A stretch of DNA of 64,000 nt from an uncultured Desulfomicrobiaceae bacterium (GTDB lineage Bacteria > Desulfobacterota > Desulfovibrionia > Desulfovibrionales > Desulfomicrobiaceae). Position numbers and translations under genes: made by a program. The stretch's first letter is position 1, and the number at the start of each line of letters is the position of its first letter. Under the pieces are notes generated by a model that ran no database searches, was not told the DNA's origin, and saw only the letters and a program-made list of their open reading frames with translations. Shown piece by piece: positions 24,319-33,788 of this stretch. The stretch lies in assembly GCA_937989665.1 (NCBI GenBank), contig CALKRN010000007.1:1-64000 (forward strand). Reading direction: 5' to 3'.

Positions 24319-26246
24319 AACGTACGGTTTATCTCCATACTCTGCCCGTAGCCGAGGCCATCGCCCGAGTGCGCCAACGCCTCGACCGAGACACCCTCCT
24401 TGGCACCGAGACCATCCCAAGCCACGAGGCCCAAGGCCGCGTCCTCGCAGCGCCGGTCTTTGCCCGCTACTCGAGTCCAACCTTCCATGGCGCGGCCATG
24501 GATGGCTATGCGGTGCGCGCCGAAGCCACCTTTGCGGCCCGGCCCGGGGCTCCGGTGCGCCTGGTCAAAGGCACGGATGCCTTTGCCGTTAACACGGGCA
24601 ACCCCCTGCCCGAAGGCTGCAACGCTGTCCTTATGATCGAGTACGTCACCCGTGACCTGGGCGATACCATCGAGACCGAGACCGCAGTCTTCCCCATGCA
24701 GCACGTGCGCCGCCTGGGGGAAGACATTGTTGCCACCGAGCTTCTCCTGCCCCGGGGGCGGCAGATGACGGCCTTTGACATCGCCGCCCTCCTGACTGCC
24801 GGCATTTGGGAAGTGACGGTGTGGCAGCGGCCGCGGCTCTGCTTTATCCCCACCGGCGACGAAGTCCTGGATTTCCGCAGCCGCCCTCACCCCCGCCCTG
24901 GCCAGGTCATCGAGAGCAACTCCCAACTGGTGGCTGGCCTCTTGCGACCTCTTGGCATTGATGTCGTCGTCCTGCCGCCCGTGCCAGACCAGCCTGAGGC
25001 CCTGCGCGCTGCCGTAAAGGCACAGCTGCCGCACGCTCATGCCGTGGCCATAGGCGCCGGTTCTTCCGCTGGAGCCAAAGACTATTCCCGCTCCGTCATG
25101 GAGGCCGTTGGCGAGGTCCTCGTCCATGGTCTTGACCTCATGCCAGGCAAGCCGAGCCTCTTTGGAGTAGCCGAGGGCCGCCTCCTCGTGGGGGTGCCGG
25201 GCTATCCGGTGTCAGCAGCAGTGTGCGTGGAAGAGGTCCTCGCGCCGCTGCTGTGCTGGCTTGGCCATCTCCCCCTCCCGCAGCGGCCGCAGGTGGAAGT
25301 GGAGCTTGCCCGCTCCATCCCATCCAAACTGGGGACAAACGAATACCTGCGCCTTGCCGTTGGTCGGGTGGGGGAGCGGCTGGTGGCCATGCCCCTTGGC
25401 CGCGGGGCAGGGCTCATCTCCACCATGGTCCGTGCCCAGGCCACCACCATTATTCCAACGCATCGCGAAGGGCTCGAGGCCGGGGCGCGCATCCCAGTAC
25501 GGCTCCTTGTGCCTGCGGCAGAACTCGAGCAAACCATCATCGTGGTGGGCAGCCACGACAACCTTCTTGACCTCTTGGCCGACGAGCTCATGGCTCAAGA
25601 GGAACCCCTGCGCCTTGCTTCGAGTCATGTGGGCTCCATGGGCGGCATCACCGCCTTGCGTGAAAACCGCACCATCCTCGCCGGGATACACCTTTTTGAC
25701 CCCGAAACCGAGGACTTCAACTTCCCTTTTTTGGCCAAGTATCTGCCAGGGGTCAACGTCATCTGCTGCAACCTCGCCATCCGCCACCAAGGACTCATCG
25801 TTGCCCAGGGCAACCCCTTGGGCATTCGTGGGGTGGCCGACCTCGCCCGGCCTGAGGTGCGGCTCGTCAACCGCCAGCGCGGAGCGGGTACCCGCATCCT
25901 CCTGGACCACGCCCTACGGCAGGCGGGCATCCAGCCCACCCAGGTTCGTGGCTACGAGCACGAAGAGTTCACCCACATGGCTGTAGCCGCCAACGTCCGC
26001 ACCGGGGCCGCTGATTGCGGGGTGGGCATCCTCGCCGCGGCTCGAGCCCTAGGGCTTGATTTCATCCCTCTGGCCCGCGAGCGCTATGACCTGGTGTTCC
26101 GTGCCGAGCACCTCGATGCCCGAGTGGAACGCATCCTCCACTTGCTGCGCCATCAGGGCTTCCACCAACGCATCCAAGCCCTTGGCGGCTACGAAACCTC
26201 TCTCACAGGCCAATTCATGCGCCCTGGGCAAGGGCTCGGGGCCTAA
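24315..26246 (+). CDS. MoeA fused to a periplasmic-binding-protein-like domain
   Basis: 643 residues. Residues 1-400 are a MoeA homologue: GAAMDGYAVRA, IPTGDEVLD, then AIGAGSSAGAKDYS where the usual second Gly of the Gly-Gly loop is Ala, and MPGKPSLFG with VPGYPVSA. Residues about 415-640 form a PBP-like domain of the kind often found with MoeA (VGSHDNLLDLL, SSHVGSMGGI, RGAGTRILLDHAL, and AAVARAG-like spacing before DCGVGILAAARALGLDF). That domain may bind molybdate, tungstate or the cofactor and could select the metal. No signal peptide, so it is cytoplasmic. The ATG at 24315 overlaps the moeA stop (ATGA). Confidence 0.9.
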   Translation: MKRTVYLHTLPVAEAIARVRQRLDRDTLLGTETIPSHEAQGRVLAAPVFARYSSPTFHGAAMDGYAVRAEATFAARPGAPVRLVKGTDAFAVNTGNPLPEGCNAVLMIEYVTRDLGDTIETETAVFPMQHVRRLGEDIVATELLLPRGRQMTAFDIAALLTAGIWEVTVWQRPRLCFIPTGDEVLDFRSRPHPRPGQVIESNSQLVAGLLRPLGIDVVVLPPVPDQPEALRAAVKAQLPHAHAVAIGAGSSAGAKDYSRSVMEAVGEVLVHGLDLMPGKPSLFGVAEGRLLVGVPGYPVSAAVCVEEVLAPLLCWLGHLPLPQRPQVEVELARSIPSKLGTNEYLRLAVGRVGERLVAMPLGRGAGLISTMVRAQATTIIPTHREGLEAGARIPVRLLVPAAELEQTIIVVGSHDNLLDLLADELMAQEEPLRLASSHVGSMGGITALRENRTILAGIHLFDPETEDFNFPFLAKYLPGVNVICCNLAIRHQGLIVAQGNPLGIRGVADLARPEVRLVNRQRGAGTRILLDHALRQAGIQPTQVRGYEHEEFTHMAVAANVRTGAADCGVGILAAARALGLDFIPLARERYDLVFRAEHLDARVERILHLLRHQGFHQRIQALGGYETSLTGQFMRPGQGLGA

Positions 26247-26252
26247 GGCCCC
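26238..26252. terminator. Small hairpin across two convergent stop codons
   Basis: GGGGCC-TAA-GGCCCC is a perfect 6-bp stem over the plus-strand stop codon and next to the convergent peptidase stop. No T tract, so termination is only a possibility. Confidence 0.3.
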
Positions 26253-27568
26253 TACTGGAGCTTGCTGGTGATGTTGTCGCGAATCCAATGTTCATCCCAC
26301 CATTCGATGGGCTGGACCTCGACGCCCCCCACGAGGATGCCAAAATGAAGATGGTCGCCGCCAGCCATGCCGGTGGCCCCGGTCTTGCCGATGATCTGCC
26401 CCCGCTGGACGACATCACCCACCCGTACATGGATTTCGCTCAAATGGGAGTAGAGGGAGTGGAGACCAAAACCATGGTCGAGCACGATGAGGTTGCCATA
26501 GATCCCCAAAAATCCGCTCCAAATGACGCGACCGGTATTGGCCGCCGGGACTGGTGCGTTCACCAATGAGGCCAGGTCAACCCCCATGTGAGTCTGGGTA
26601 TCGACGGCCTTTCCCCCAAAGAGGTAGGTCCGGGTGTCCCCATACTGGGCCATAGTCGCACTCTGGGGCAGACGAAGAAAGGCACCGCTCCAGAGCATCT
26701 GGGGGACAGTATTCTTGCCTATCTCCTTAAGTTGACTGATGTTCTGCTGACGAAGCTCGCTATTCACCTTGATAAAAATATCGATCATGGACGTCCCTGG
26801 CGGGTAGAGTTCGGCAAATTGCGGCATCTTGCTTTGCAAAAAGGCATCGCTCACCGTGATGCTGTCCTGCCGAAACTTCTTGGGAATTACGCGAACATTG
26901 ATCGGGAGCTGCACGGCATTGCCGGCCTCGTCCTCAGCCACCAAGGTAGGACGCACTGCTTTGGGGTCCACGGCAAAGGGCAAGGCGAAAAAGCACAGGT
27001 ACCGTCCTGGCCGCTCGAGGTATCCCGGGAAAAAATACGCACCGACCTCCACCCCACTTTTCCCTAGGGGCTCACTTGTCGTGTACACGACGAGCCCAGT
27101 ACCACCATGGGCCACATTGTGTTGGCGCGAGGTAATCGACACCACCGGCGGCACAGCATCCAACGTCAACGGCAGCTCCATGCGCGCGGTATTGCCAAAA
27201 CCCAAGCGGTGCCACGAGGCGTCGGTAACGGCGACGTTCAGGGTAACCGTACCGCTTTTCATGGGAAGGGCGGCGAGGGAAAACGCCTCCACGACCGTTT
27301 CTTGCGGGGTATCGTAGCGCTTGTTGAGGATCTCGATGGGGGCCCCTTGCGGCTGGTCCACCGTGACCATCACCCGTCGCACCCCTGATCCGGGGTCCTG
27401 GGCCTCGAGGCGGAACACGGTCTGGGGGCTGACGGCGGAGCGTTGCGGAGTGAGCCGCAGCTCCGGTTGGTGCCATTCCGCCTTCAAGGCATAAAGCCCG
27501 CCCAATCCTGCGGCAAAAAGGAGGACAAGTACAAAGACCATTGGACCAGAAGAACGACGAGGGGGCAT
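26252..27568 (-). CDS. M23-family metallopeptidase, membrane-anchored (LytM domain)
   Basis: 438 residues. A single N-terminal helix (MVFVLVLLFAAGLGGLYAL) anchors the protein with the bulk in the periplasm. Two beta-rich segments follow, then the C-terminal LytM domain: HMGVDLAS gives the zinc His and Asp, and GDHLHFGI the HxH motif. VIWSGFLGIYGNLIVLDHGF and HLSEIHVRVGDVVQRGQ are also standard. The predicted activity is peptidoglycan cross-link cleavage. The ATG at 27568 has GGAGG directly upstream; the frame is open 57 codons before it without a credible start. Confidence 0.9.
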   Translation of the reverse strand: MPPRRSSGPMVFVLVLLFAAGLGGLYALKAEWHQPELRLTPQRSAVSPQTVFRLEAQDPGSGVRRVMVTVDQPQGAPIEILNKRYDTPQETVVEAFSLAALPMKSGTVTLNVAVTDASWHRLGFGNTARMELPLTLDAVPPVVSITSRQHNVAHGGTGLVVYTTSEPLGKSGVEVGAYFFPGYLERPGRYLCFFALPFAVDPKAVRPTLVAEDEAGNAVQLPINVRVIPKKFRQDSITVSDAFLQSKMPQFAELYPPGTSMIDIFIKVNSELRQQNISQLKEIGKNTVPQMLWSGAFLRLPQSATMAQYGDTRTYLFGGKAVDTQTHMGVDLASLVNAPVPAANTGRVIWSGFLGIYGNLIVLDHGFGLHSLYSHLSEIHVRVGDVVQRGQIIGKTGATGMAGGDHLHFGILVGGVEVQPIEWWDEHWIRDNITSKLQ

Positions 27569-27790
27569 AAAACCTCCGGAAAAACAAGGAAAAATGACCA
27601 ACTTCTGTCTTAAGCCTTTCCAAACAAACAGACGCACCCTAGGGTACTGGACACAAGGCGTACCTCCCGTCTCCAGGTACCGATGCCTGCGGGATAGGGA
27701 GGCGCTCCTTCTTTGGCAAGAAACTTGACGTAGCACCAATTTATAGCAAGAGACTGACTTGTCTTCCGCTTATTACCCACCGAGGTTCCC

Positions 27791-29632
27791 ATGGAAAACC
27801 GCCACTGGCATGTGGGCTACTGGATTGTGGCCATTATGCTCTTGCTCCTCTTTCAGGAGATGATCCAAACCTACCGCACCGTTGAGACCGTCCCCTACTC
27901 GGCCTTTGAACAGGCCCTGGCGGAGGGCAAAATCAGCGAAGTCACCATCGGCGAACGCGTCATTACCGGGAGATTACGCACCCCAGAAGGCCGCACTGTT
28001 GCCATTGCCGCGGCCCGGGTAGAGCCAGACCTCGCCGAGCGCCTTGACCGCTATAAGGTGCCCTATACCCGCGTCGTGGAAAACACCTTTTTGCGCGATC
28101 TCATCTCTTGGGTCGCGCCGGCGCTGGTCTTCTTTGCTGTATGGTACTTCCTCTTTCGCCGCTTTGCCGAAAAACAGGGCATGGGCGGATTTATGGCCAT
28201 CGGCAAAAGCCGGGCCAAGGTCCTGGTGGAGAAAGATACGGGGGTGACGTTTAGCGACGTGGCCGGGGTGGATGAGGCCAAGGCCGAGCTTCAGGAGACC
28301 GTGGCCTTCCTCAAGGACCCACAATCCTATGGCCGCCTTGGGGCGCGCATGCCCAAAGGCGTCCTTCTCGTTGGCCCTCCGGGTACCGGCAAAACGCTCC
28401 TGGCCAAGGCCGTGGCCGGGGAGGCGGGCGTGCCGTTCTTTTTTATCTCGGGCTCGGATTTTGTGGAAATGTTCGTGGGCGTAGGCGCGGCCCGAGTTCG
28501 CGACCTCTTCGAACAAGCCCGACAGCAGGCCCCGTGCATCATCTTCATCGACGAGCTCGATGCCTTGGGTCGCGCCCGCGGGGCCATTCCTGGGGTCGGC
28601 GGCCATGACGAAAAAGAGCAGACCCTCAACCAACTCCTGGTGGAAATGGATGGCTTTGACTCATCGGCGGGGATCGTCATCCTCGCGGCCACCAACCGCC
28701 CCGAAATCCTCGATCCCGCCCTACTCCGGCCAGGCCGCTTCGACCGCCAGGTGCTCGTGGACCGACCAGACAAGATTGGACGGCGCCAAATCCTCGAGGT
28801 CCACGCGAGGCGCATCGCCCTGGGGCCAGATGTGGACCTCGACAAGGTGGCTGCCATGACCACTGGCTTTGCTGGCGCGGACCTCGCCAACTTGGTCAAC
28901 GAGGCCGCTCTTTTTGCTACCCGCCGTGGGGCTGAGGCCGTGGCCATGGAGGACTTCACCGCTGCCTTTGAGCGCATCGTGGCAGGCGCTGAAAAACGCA
29001 GCCGGGTGCTCTCGCCTGAAGAGCGGCGGGTTGTGGCCTACCACGAAATCGGCCATGCCCTGGTAGCCCGAGCCCTCCCTGGAGCCGACCCGGTGCACAA
29101 GATCTCCATTATCCCGCGAGGCATCGGGGCCCTAGGCTACACCCTGCAACGGCCTTCGGAAGATCGCTATCTCGTCACCCGAGAGGACCTCATGCGCCGC
29201 ATCATGGTGCTCCTTGGCGGGCGGGCGGCCGAGGTCCTCGTCTTTGGCCACCTCTCCTCGGGAGCGGCTGACGACTTAGCCCGGGCAACGCAGATCGCCC
29301 GCGACATGGTTACCCGCTACGGTATGGATGAAGACCTTGGCTTTGTGGCCTATGCCGGCCAGCGAAGCCGTTTTCTGGAAGGGCCACTGGCCCCTGACGA
29401 GCTAGGTGCTGTCTCAGAGGAGGTCCGCCGCCGCATCGATGCCACCGTGCGCGACATTGTCATGGAAGGATTTGCCTGTGCAAAGCGTATCCTCGAGGAC
29501 AATCGCTCGACCCTCGAACAAGCGGCAACAGAGTTGCTTACCCACGAAACTCTGGAGGAAGCTGATGTGGAGCGGCTGTTCGCGCAGCTCAGCACTCCCC
29601 CCTGTGGAGGAAGCCCCTCCCCGGCCGCGTAA
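27791..29632 (+). CDS. ftsH: ATP-dependent zinc metalloprotease FtsH
   Basis: 613 residues. It has two N-terminal membrane helices (about 9-24 and 103-123) around a small periplasmic domain. The AAA module follows ([15 protein letters not shown] Walker [12 protein letters not shown] Walker B; SRH region [19 protein letters not shown]), then the protease domain with [12 protein letters not shown], where His-Glu-x-x-His binds zinc, and a third ligand Asp in SSGAADDL. Ile replaces the more usual Ala in the zinc motif. It degrades misassembled membrane and short-lived cytosolic proteins. It stands alone, with no operon partners. Confidence 0.95.
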   Translation: MENRHWHVGYWIVAIMLLLLFQEMIQTYRTVETVPYSAFEQALAEGKISEVTIGERVITGRLRTPEGRTVAIAAARVEPDLAERLDRYKVPYTRVVENTFLRDLISWVAPALVFFAVWYFLFRRFAEKQGMGGFMAIGKSRAKVLVEKDTGVTFSDVAGVDEAKAELQETVAFLKDPQSYGRLGARMPKGVLLVGPPGTGKTLLAKAVAGEAGVPFFFISGSDFVEMFVGVGAARVRDLFEQARQQAPCIIFIDELDALGRARGAIPGVGGHDEKEQTLNQLLVEMDGFDSSAGIVILAATNRPEILDPALLRPGRFDRQVLVDRPDKIGRRQILEVHARRIALGPDVDLDKVAAMTTGFAGADLANLVNEAALFATRRGAEAVAMEDFTAAFERIVAGAEKRSRVLSPEERRVVAYHEIGHALVARALPGADPVHKISIIPRGIGALGYTLQRPSEDRYLVTREDLMRRIMVLLGGRAAEVLVFGHLSSGAADDLARATQIARDMVTRYGMDEDLGFVAYAGQRSRFLEGPLAPDELGAVSEEVRRRIDATVRDIVMEGFACAKRILEDNRSTLEQAATELLTHETLEEADVERLFAQLSTPPCGGSPSPAA

Positions 29633-29639
29633 AAACCCT

Positions 29640-30027
29640 GACGGCGGCAGAGAAAAACATCCCCATGGGGACCAGGCCCTCACAGGCATTGACAGAAGCG
29701 CATCTCTCTCTCCTTCTGGGAGAAAACACTGCAGGCTGACGTCGTCTACGGACAGAAGATGGCCCGAGAAGGTCATCTCTCTCCTTCCCATGGGGACCAA
29801 GGCCTCACAGGTCGCACCATGTTAGGCCGCAGCGCAGGCCACGAGAAGACGCTCGCACTCGATGCCCTCTTCTGCACAGCCACTCCGCGGGGCCGTCCAG
29901 CGCGGTGGAATCACGAAAAGACCACTCTCCCTGCCCTCGTGGGCACGGTAACCGTTGGGGATACGATCCAACGGACGTGCACGCACGAAAGACCTCTCTC
30001 CATATCCTCCGGGCGAGGTCTCTCATT
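29640..30027. repeat. Non-coding tract of degenerate repeats, three with exact 72-bp period
   Basis: Between convergent ftsH and hypC. CACGAGAAGAC (29840), CACGAAAAGAC (29912) and CACGAAAGAC (29984) are exactly 72 bp apart and each leads into a CTC-rich stretch. A 25-bp direct repeat (two mismatches) starting CCCATGGGGACCA lies at 29662-29686 and 29787-29811, and CATCTCTCTC runs recur near 29701 and 29774. Several units contain small GC hairpins. No gene is supported here. Confidence 0.65.
29990..30021 (-). terminator. Probable terminator of the hydrogenase operon
   Basis: Read on the minus strand, AGACCTC and GAGGTCT pair across an 18-base loop just after the hypC stop and are followed by TTCGTG. 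It coincides with the last repeat unit of the tract. Confidence 0.4.
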
Positions 30028-30280
30028 GATGGGCGTAGCGGGCCTGTTCCTGGGCATAGGCCTCGGCCAGCTCGCGCAGGATGGTAAGGGACTCCTGCGC
30101 CTCCTGCAGATCGAGCTTGCGGATGGCAAAGCCCGCGTGGATGATGAGGTAGTCGCCTTCGGCCACCGGTTCGGGCAGAAGGAGGAGTGAAGCCTGCACA
30201 AAGGTTTCGCCTTCTCCCACACGGCAGGTGGCAACACCATTGTCAATGCGCTCAATGCGGGCAGGGATAGCCAAACACAT
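30023..30280 (-). CDS. hypC: Hydrogenase assembly chaperone HypC/HupF
   Basis: 85 residues beginning MCLAIPARI, in which the Cys after Met is the family's essential residue: it binds the Fe(CN)2CO precursor and holds the large-subunit precursor. The rest (GDYLIIHAGFAIRKLD) is the conserved OB-fold end. A GTG four codons upstream overlaps the protease stop, but the ATG at 30280 gives the canonical N-terminus and has an AGGTG site. Last gene of the hynBA operon. Confidence 0.93.
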   Translation of the reverse strand: MCLAIPARIERIDNGVATCRVGEGETFVQASLLLLPEPVAEGDYLIIHAGFAIRKLDLQEAQESLTILRELAEAYAQEQARYAHQ

Positions 30281-30288
30281 GGGACACC

Positions 30289-30774
30289 TCACGAGGGGTT
30301 AGGGGAGAACGAGCCTCCGGCGGCGGCAATCTCCTCGAGGACTGCACGCATCATTGCCGGCATGGCTCCTTGGGCTACCGAAGAGAGCTCCACACCCATG
30401 GACTGGTAGTCGGCAGGCTCCATGCCGATGACCACAGCAGCAGGCCGTCTGCCGGCGAGCTCGCACATGGTCAAGGTGTCCACCAGGTCGGTCTGGTGCA
30501 TGGAGTCGCGAAAGGCGAGGCTTTTGCGCAAATCCTCGCCCAAGAGACGGTACACCGTTCCGGGCGGCCCATCGCCCAATACAGCGTCGCAGATGATGGC
30601 CACCTCGGATTCCATGAGCGGTCCCATGAGTTTGACCCCCAAGGTGCCCCCGTCCATGAGGGTGACGTTGTCGGAAAAAGTATAGCTCCGCTCCAAGGCT
30701 TCCACGCAGCGCACGCCAATCCCTTCGTCAGTAAAGAGGATATTGCCGACACCCAACACAAGAATACGCGGCAC
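30289..30774 (-). CDS. hynC: Hydrogenase maturation endopeptidase (HyaD/HybD/HynC family)
   Basis: 161 residues, starting at a GTG behind AAAGGAGG. It cleaves the C-terminal tail of the large subunit once nickel is in place. LVLGVGNILFTDEGIGV supplies the first conserved Glu, LMDGGTLG the Asp region and later IGMEPADYQSMGVELSS the C-terminal part. The Ni-sensing His is expected in the middle of the family; DSMHQTDLVD is the likely site. It follows hynA by about 110 bp. Confidence 0.9.
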   Translation of the reverse strand: MPRILVLGVGNILFTDEGIGVRCVEALERSYTFSDNVTLMDGGTLGVKLMGPLMESEVAIICDAVLGDGPPGTVYRLLGEDLRKSLAFRDSMHQTDLVDTLTMCELAGRRPAAVVIGMEPADYQSMGVELSSVAQGAMPAMMRAVLEEIAAAGGSFSPNPS

Positions 30775-30887
30775 GCGACCTCCTTTGCCAGCTCATAAAA
30801 AGGGCGGGCCGGGGACCCCGACCCGCCGGAGGATACTTCATCCATCACTGCGAGCAGCGGCCGCTGCGGACAGCGGTTTGCCCTCTC

Positions 30888-32564
30888 TTACAGCACCCGG
30901 AACACCCGCACCTGGTTAGTGCGCGAATCGATGACATGCACGCCGCAGGCAATGCAGGGGTCAAAGGAATGCACCGTACGCAGGATTTCTACCGGCCGCT
31001 CGGGATCAGCGATGGGGGTACCAATGAGGGCCTCTTCCACGGCAGAGAGCTGGCCTTTGGCGCAGCGCGGGCCGAGGTTCCAGGTGGAAGGCACCACGAG
31101 CTGGAAGTTGTCGATCTTGCCACCCTTGATCTTGATCCAATGGCTCAGGCCACCGCGCGGGGCGTTGACGAAGCCCACCCCTTCGGCCTCGTCCGGCATC
31201 TTCCATTCCTGATAGATCTTGGTGTTGCCCTTCTTCACGTTGGTGGCGAGCTCATCCACCCAATCCATGAGTTTATCGGCGATGACCTTGGTCTCGATGC
31301 CACGGGCAGCGGTGCGGCCCAGGGTAGAGAACAGGGCTTCCGGTCCCACACCCAAGTGCTTGAGCACAGCGTCCACCTGCTTTTTCACTTCGGGATGGCC
31401 CTTAGCATAGGCCACGAGCACGGTGGCCAGCGGACCGGTCTCCACCGCGGTTTCGTTGTAGCGCGGGGCCTTCATCCAGGAATAGCGATCCCGGTCTTCG
31501 TAGGAGGTGTATTTGGGCGCGGTCACGCCCTGGTAGGGATGCAATGCCTTATCACCCTCGTACCAGCTATGCCGCACATGTTCGGTAATGAGTTTCGGGT
31601 CAAAGGCCTGCACCTTGCTGATATCGCGTTTGAAGATAACGCCCGGCGGCAACCACCGGCTCGAGAGATCGCTTTCGACCTTTGGAAACTCTCCAAAGCT
31701 CATGAAGTTGGTCGTCCCGCCGATACCGGCCCAATCTTTGTAGAAGGAGGCCACGGCCAAAAGGTCTGGGATGTAGCACTCGTCAATGAACTGTTTCGTC
31801 TCTTTAAAGAGGCTCACGAATTCGCTGATACGGTTTTCCGTCAGACCATCGTAGCAGGTGACGCCGCCCACCACCGTAAACTGGGTGTGGGGGTTCTTAG
31901 CGCCAAAGACCGCCATGGCCCGGGCCGCCTTCACCTGGAGATGGAGGGCCTCGAGATAATGGGCCGTGGCAATGAGATTGACCTCGGGCGGCAGGTAGTA
32001 GGCGTCATGGCCACCGAGGAAGTAGGCATTGGTGAAGATCCCCAACTGGCCGGAGTCCACCAGGGCCTTGACCTTGTCCTGCACGGCCTTGAGGTCCTCG
32101 GCCTTGGTCTTGCGCGGGGAGAGGGAGTTGGCCAAGTCTGCCGCTTTTTTGGGATCCGCTTTGAGGGCCGAGGCCACATCCACCCAATCCAGGGCATGAA
32201 GATGATAGAAATGGACGACATGGTCATGGAGGAACTGGGCCGCCAGCACGAGGTTCCGGATCAGACGAGCATTGTCAGGCAGAGTTTTGTCGACCCCCAC
32301 GGCATTATCCACGCAGCGGGTGGAAGCCAGGGCATGGACATATGTACAAACACCACAAGAACGCTGCGTAAAATGCTGGGCATCACGCGGGTCCCGACCC
32401 TTGAGGATGATCTCCAAGCCACGGAAGAGCTGGGAGCTGGACCAGGCATTGACGACCTTGCCCTTATCCACTTCCACTTCGATTTTGAGATGGCCCTCAA
32501 TCCGGGTCACAGGGTCGACCACGATGGGGCCTTTGAAATTGGTATTCATCGGCGTGTTGGCCAT
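30888..32564 (-). CDS. hynA: Periplasmic [NiFe] hydrogenase large subunit
   Basis: 558 residues. The active-site Ni-Fe ligands are in RSCGVCTYVHA (about residue 68) and DPCIACGVHVID (residues about 538-549), all four Cys, so this is [NiFe] and not the selenocysteine type. The 15-residue tail after the last His of the second motif is what the protease removes. It has no signal peptide of its own and is exported with the Tat-signalled small subunit. RIEGHLKIEVEV at the start is also conserved. The ATG at 32564 has AAGGAG upstream. Function: periplasmic H2 oxidation passing electrons to cytochrome c3. Confidence 0.96.
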   Translation of the reverse strand: MANTPMNTNFKGPIVVDPVTRIEGHLKIEVEVDKGKVVNAWSSSQLFRGLEIILKGRDPRDAQHFTQRSCGVCTYVHALASTRCVDNAVGVDKTLPDNARLIRNLVLAAQFLHDHVVHFYHLHALDWVDVASALKADPKKAADLANSLSPRKTKAEDLKAVQDKVKALVDSGQLGIFTNAYFLGGHDAYYLPPEVNLIATAHYLEALHLQVKAARAMAVFGAKNPHTQFTVVGGVTCYDGLTENRISEFVSLFKETKQFIDECYIPDLLAVASFYKDWAGIGGTTNFMSFGEFPKVESDLSSRWLPPGVIFKRDISKVQAFDPKLITEHVRHSWYEGDKALHPYQGVTAPKYTSYEDRDRYSWMKAPRYNETAVETGPLATVLVAYAKGHPEVKKQVDAVLKHLGVGPEALFSTLGRTAARGIETKVIADKLMDWVDELATNVKKGNTKIYQEWKMPDEAEGVGFVNAPRGGLSHWIKIKGGKIDNFQLVVPSTWNLGPRCAKGQLSAVEEALIGTPIADPERPVEILRTVHSFDPCIACGVHVIDSRTNQVRVFRVL

Positions 32565-32605
32565 AGTATGCTCCTTATCGTGCACGCTCAGGTTGGATCA
32601 GTGAA

Positions 32606-33565
32606 TTAGGCTTCCTGGTAGAAGGGGCTCATATCATCCCAGAAGTTGGGCTCACTGCAGCCAATGCACGGATGCCCAGCCTCCACCGGCCAGTTGGTCT
32701 GGTTGAACTTGATCTTAGGACAGTTGTTGTAAGTCACCGGGCCCTTGCAGCCCAACTTCGCCAGACACCAACCTTTACGGGCCTCTTCAGAATCAAAGGA
32801 AGGAGCAAACTCGCCAGCATCGTAATGTTTGAGACGCGGACAATTTTCATGCACGGTCTCTCCAAAGAACATGATCGGACGATTGAGCTGGTCGAGATCC
32901 GGGATGGCCAAATTATTCGTAAGCAAATGCACGATGGTCCCGACAAGGTTATAGGGGTTCGGCGGGCATCCGGCGATATTGACCGCCTTCACCCCCAAAG
33001 CGGCCAGGGCATCGTTGACGCCTTTGGCCTCGGTGGGATTGGGCTTAGCCGCCTGCACGCCGCCAAAGGTGGCGCAAGTGCCATAGGCGATGACGGCCTT
33101 GGCCTTGGGAGCGATCTCCGAGCAGATCTGGAGCATGGTCTTGCCCGACACTTTCCCGTAAATACCATTGTCTTTGGTGGGGATGCCCCCTTCAATGACA
33201 CAAAGGAATCCTTCCGGGGAGCTCACTGCCTGGTGGAGGGCTTCCTCAGCCTTGTGCCCCGCAGCAGCCATGAGGGTCTCATGGTAATCAAGGCTAATGG
33301 TATCTAGGATTAGGTCATCAATAAACGGACGCACCGTACGAAGAATGGACTCGGAACAGCCCGTGCACTCGGCGTTGTGCAACCACACCACCGAGGGACG
33401 CTTCTTGGCCGTCATGGCCGCAGCGATCTTGTGCGCAAAAGACGCCTCCATGCCCATGACCGCGGCAAGGGTGGAACAAAACTTCATGAAATCACGGCGC
33501 GTGACCCCATGCTGTGCCAGTCGTTCCTCGGCGCCCGGTTTGCCTAATCCGACCGCAAACTTCAT
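32606..33565 (-). CDS. hynB: Periplasmic [NiFe] hydrogenase small subunit
   Basis: 319 residues with a Tat signal: [17 protein letters not shown] (about 22-38). The mature part carries three iron-sulfur clusters, seen as the proximal set ECTGCSES with [10 protein letters not shown] and AGCPPNP, and the distal/medial set [25 protein letters not shown] and [13 protein letters not shown] near the C-terminus. Typical length for Desulfovibrio-type enzymes is about 310-320. It is first in the operon, 41 bp before hynA. Confidence 0.96.
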   Translation of the reverse strand: MKFAVGLGKPGAEERLAQHGVTRRDFMKFCSTLAAVMGMEASFAHKIAAAMTAKKRPSVVWLHNAECTGCSESILRTVRPFIDDLILDTISLDYHETLMAAAGHKAEEALHQAVSSPEGFLCVIEGGIPTKDNGIYGKVSGKTMLQICSEIAPKAKAVIAYGTCATFGGVQAAKPNPTEAKGVNDALAALGVKAVNIAGCPPNPYNLVGTIVHLLTNNLAIPDLDQLNRPIMFFGETVHENCPRLKHYDAGEFAPSFDSEEARKGWCLAKLGCKGPVTYNNCPKIKFNQTNWPVEAGHPCIGCSEPNFWDDMSPFYQEA

Positions 33566-33654
33566 AACACACCTCCATCGGTTGAATATATCGGACCGGC
33601 GGCATATTCTCACACCGGCCTTGACCCCCGGAGCACTCAATTACGTTGGCTTTA

Positions 33655-33683
33655 TCACTAGCATTATTTGCGTTTGAGGTCAA
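33655..33683 (-). promoter_or_regulatory. Possible promoter of the hydrogenase operon
   Basis: Minus strand TTGACC (33683-33678), 17 bases, TAGTGA (33660-33655), about 90 bp before the hynB start in an AT-rich stretch. The -10 box is poor, so this is tentative. Confidence 0.35.
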
Positions 33684-33788
33684 TATAGATTACGATGAAA
33701 AATGACGTATGGAGAGCCCCTCGCCCTTCTTAAAGAAGGACTTTTCTTTTTCAAGTTTTATATGTTTTATACGCAGCAATAAAACAAA

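Noticed and set aside
29640-30027. CRISPR array
   Set aside because: The period suits one, but repeats are far too degenerate, the units differ in sequence over most of their length, and no cas gene is present.
30888-32564. [NiFeSe] hydrogenase with selenocysteine
   Set aside because: Both ligand motifs have Cys codons throughout, and no in-frame TGA is present.
30936-32609. A plus-strand frame of more than 550 codons across hynA
   Set aside because: It mirrors the large-subunit codons; hynA has all Ni-Fe ligand motifs and a good ribosome site.
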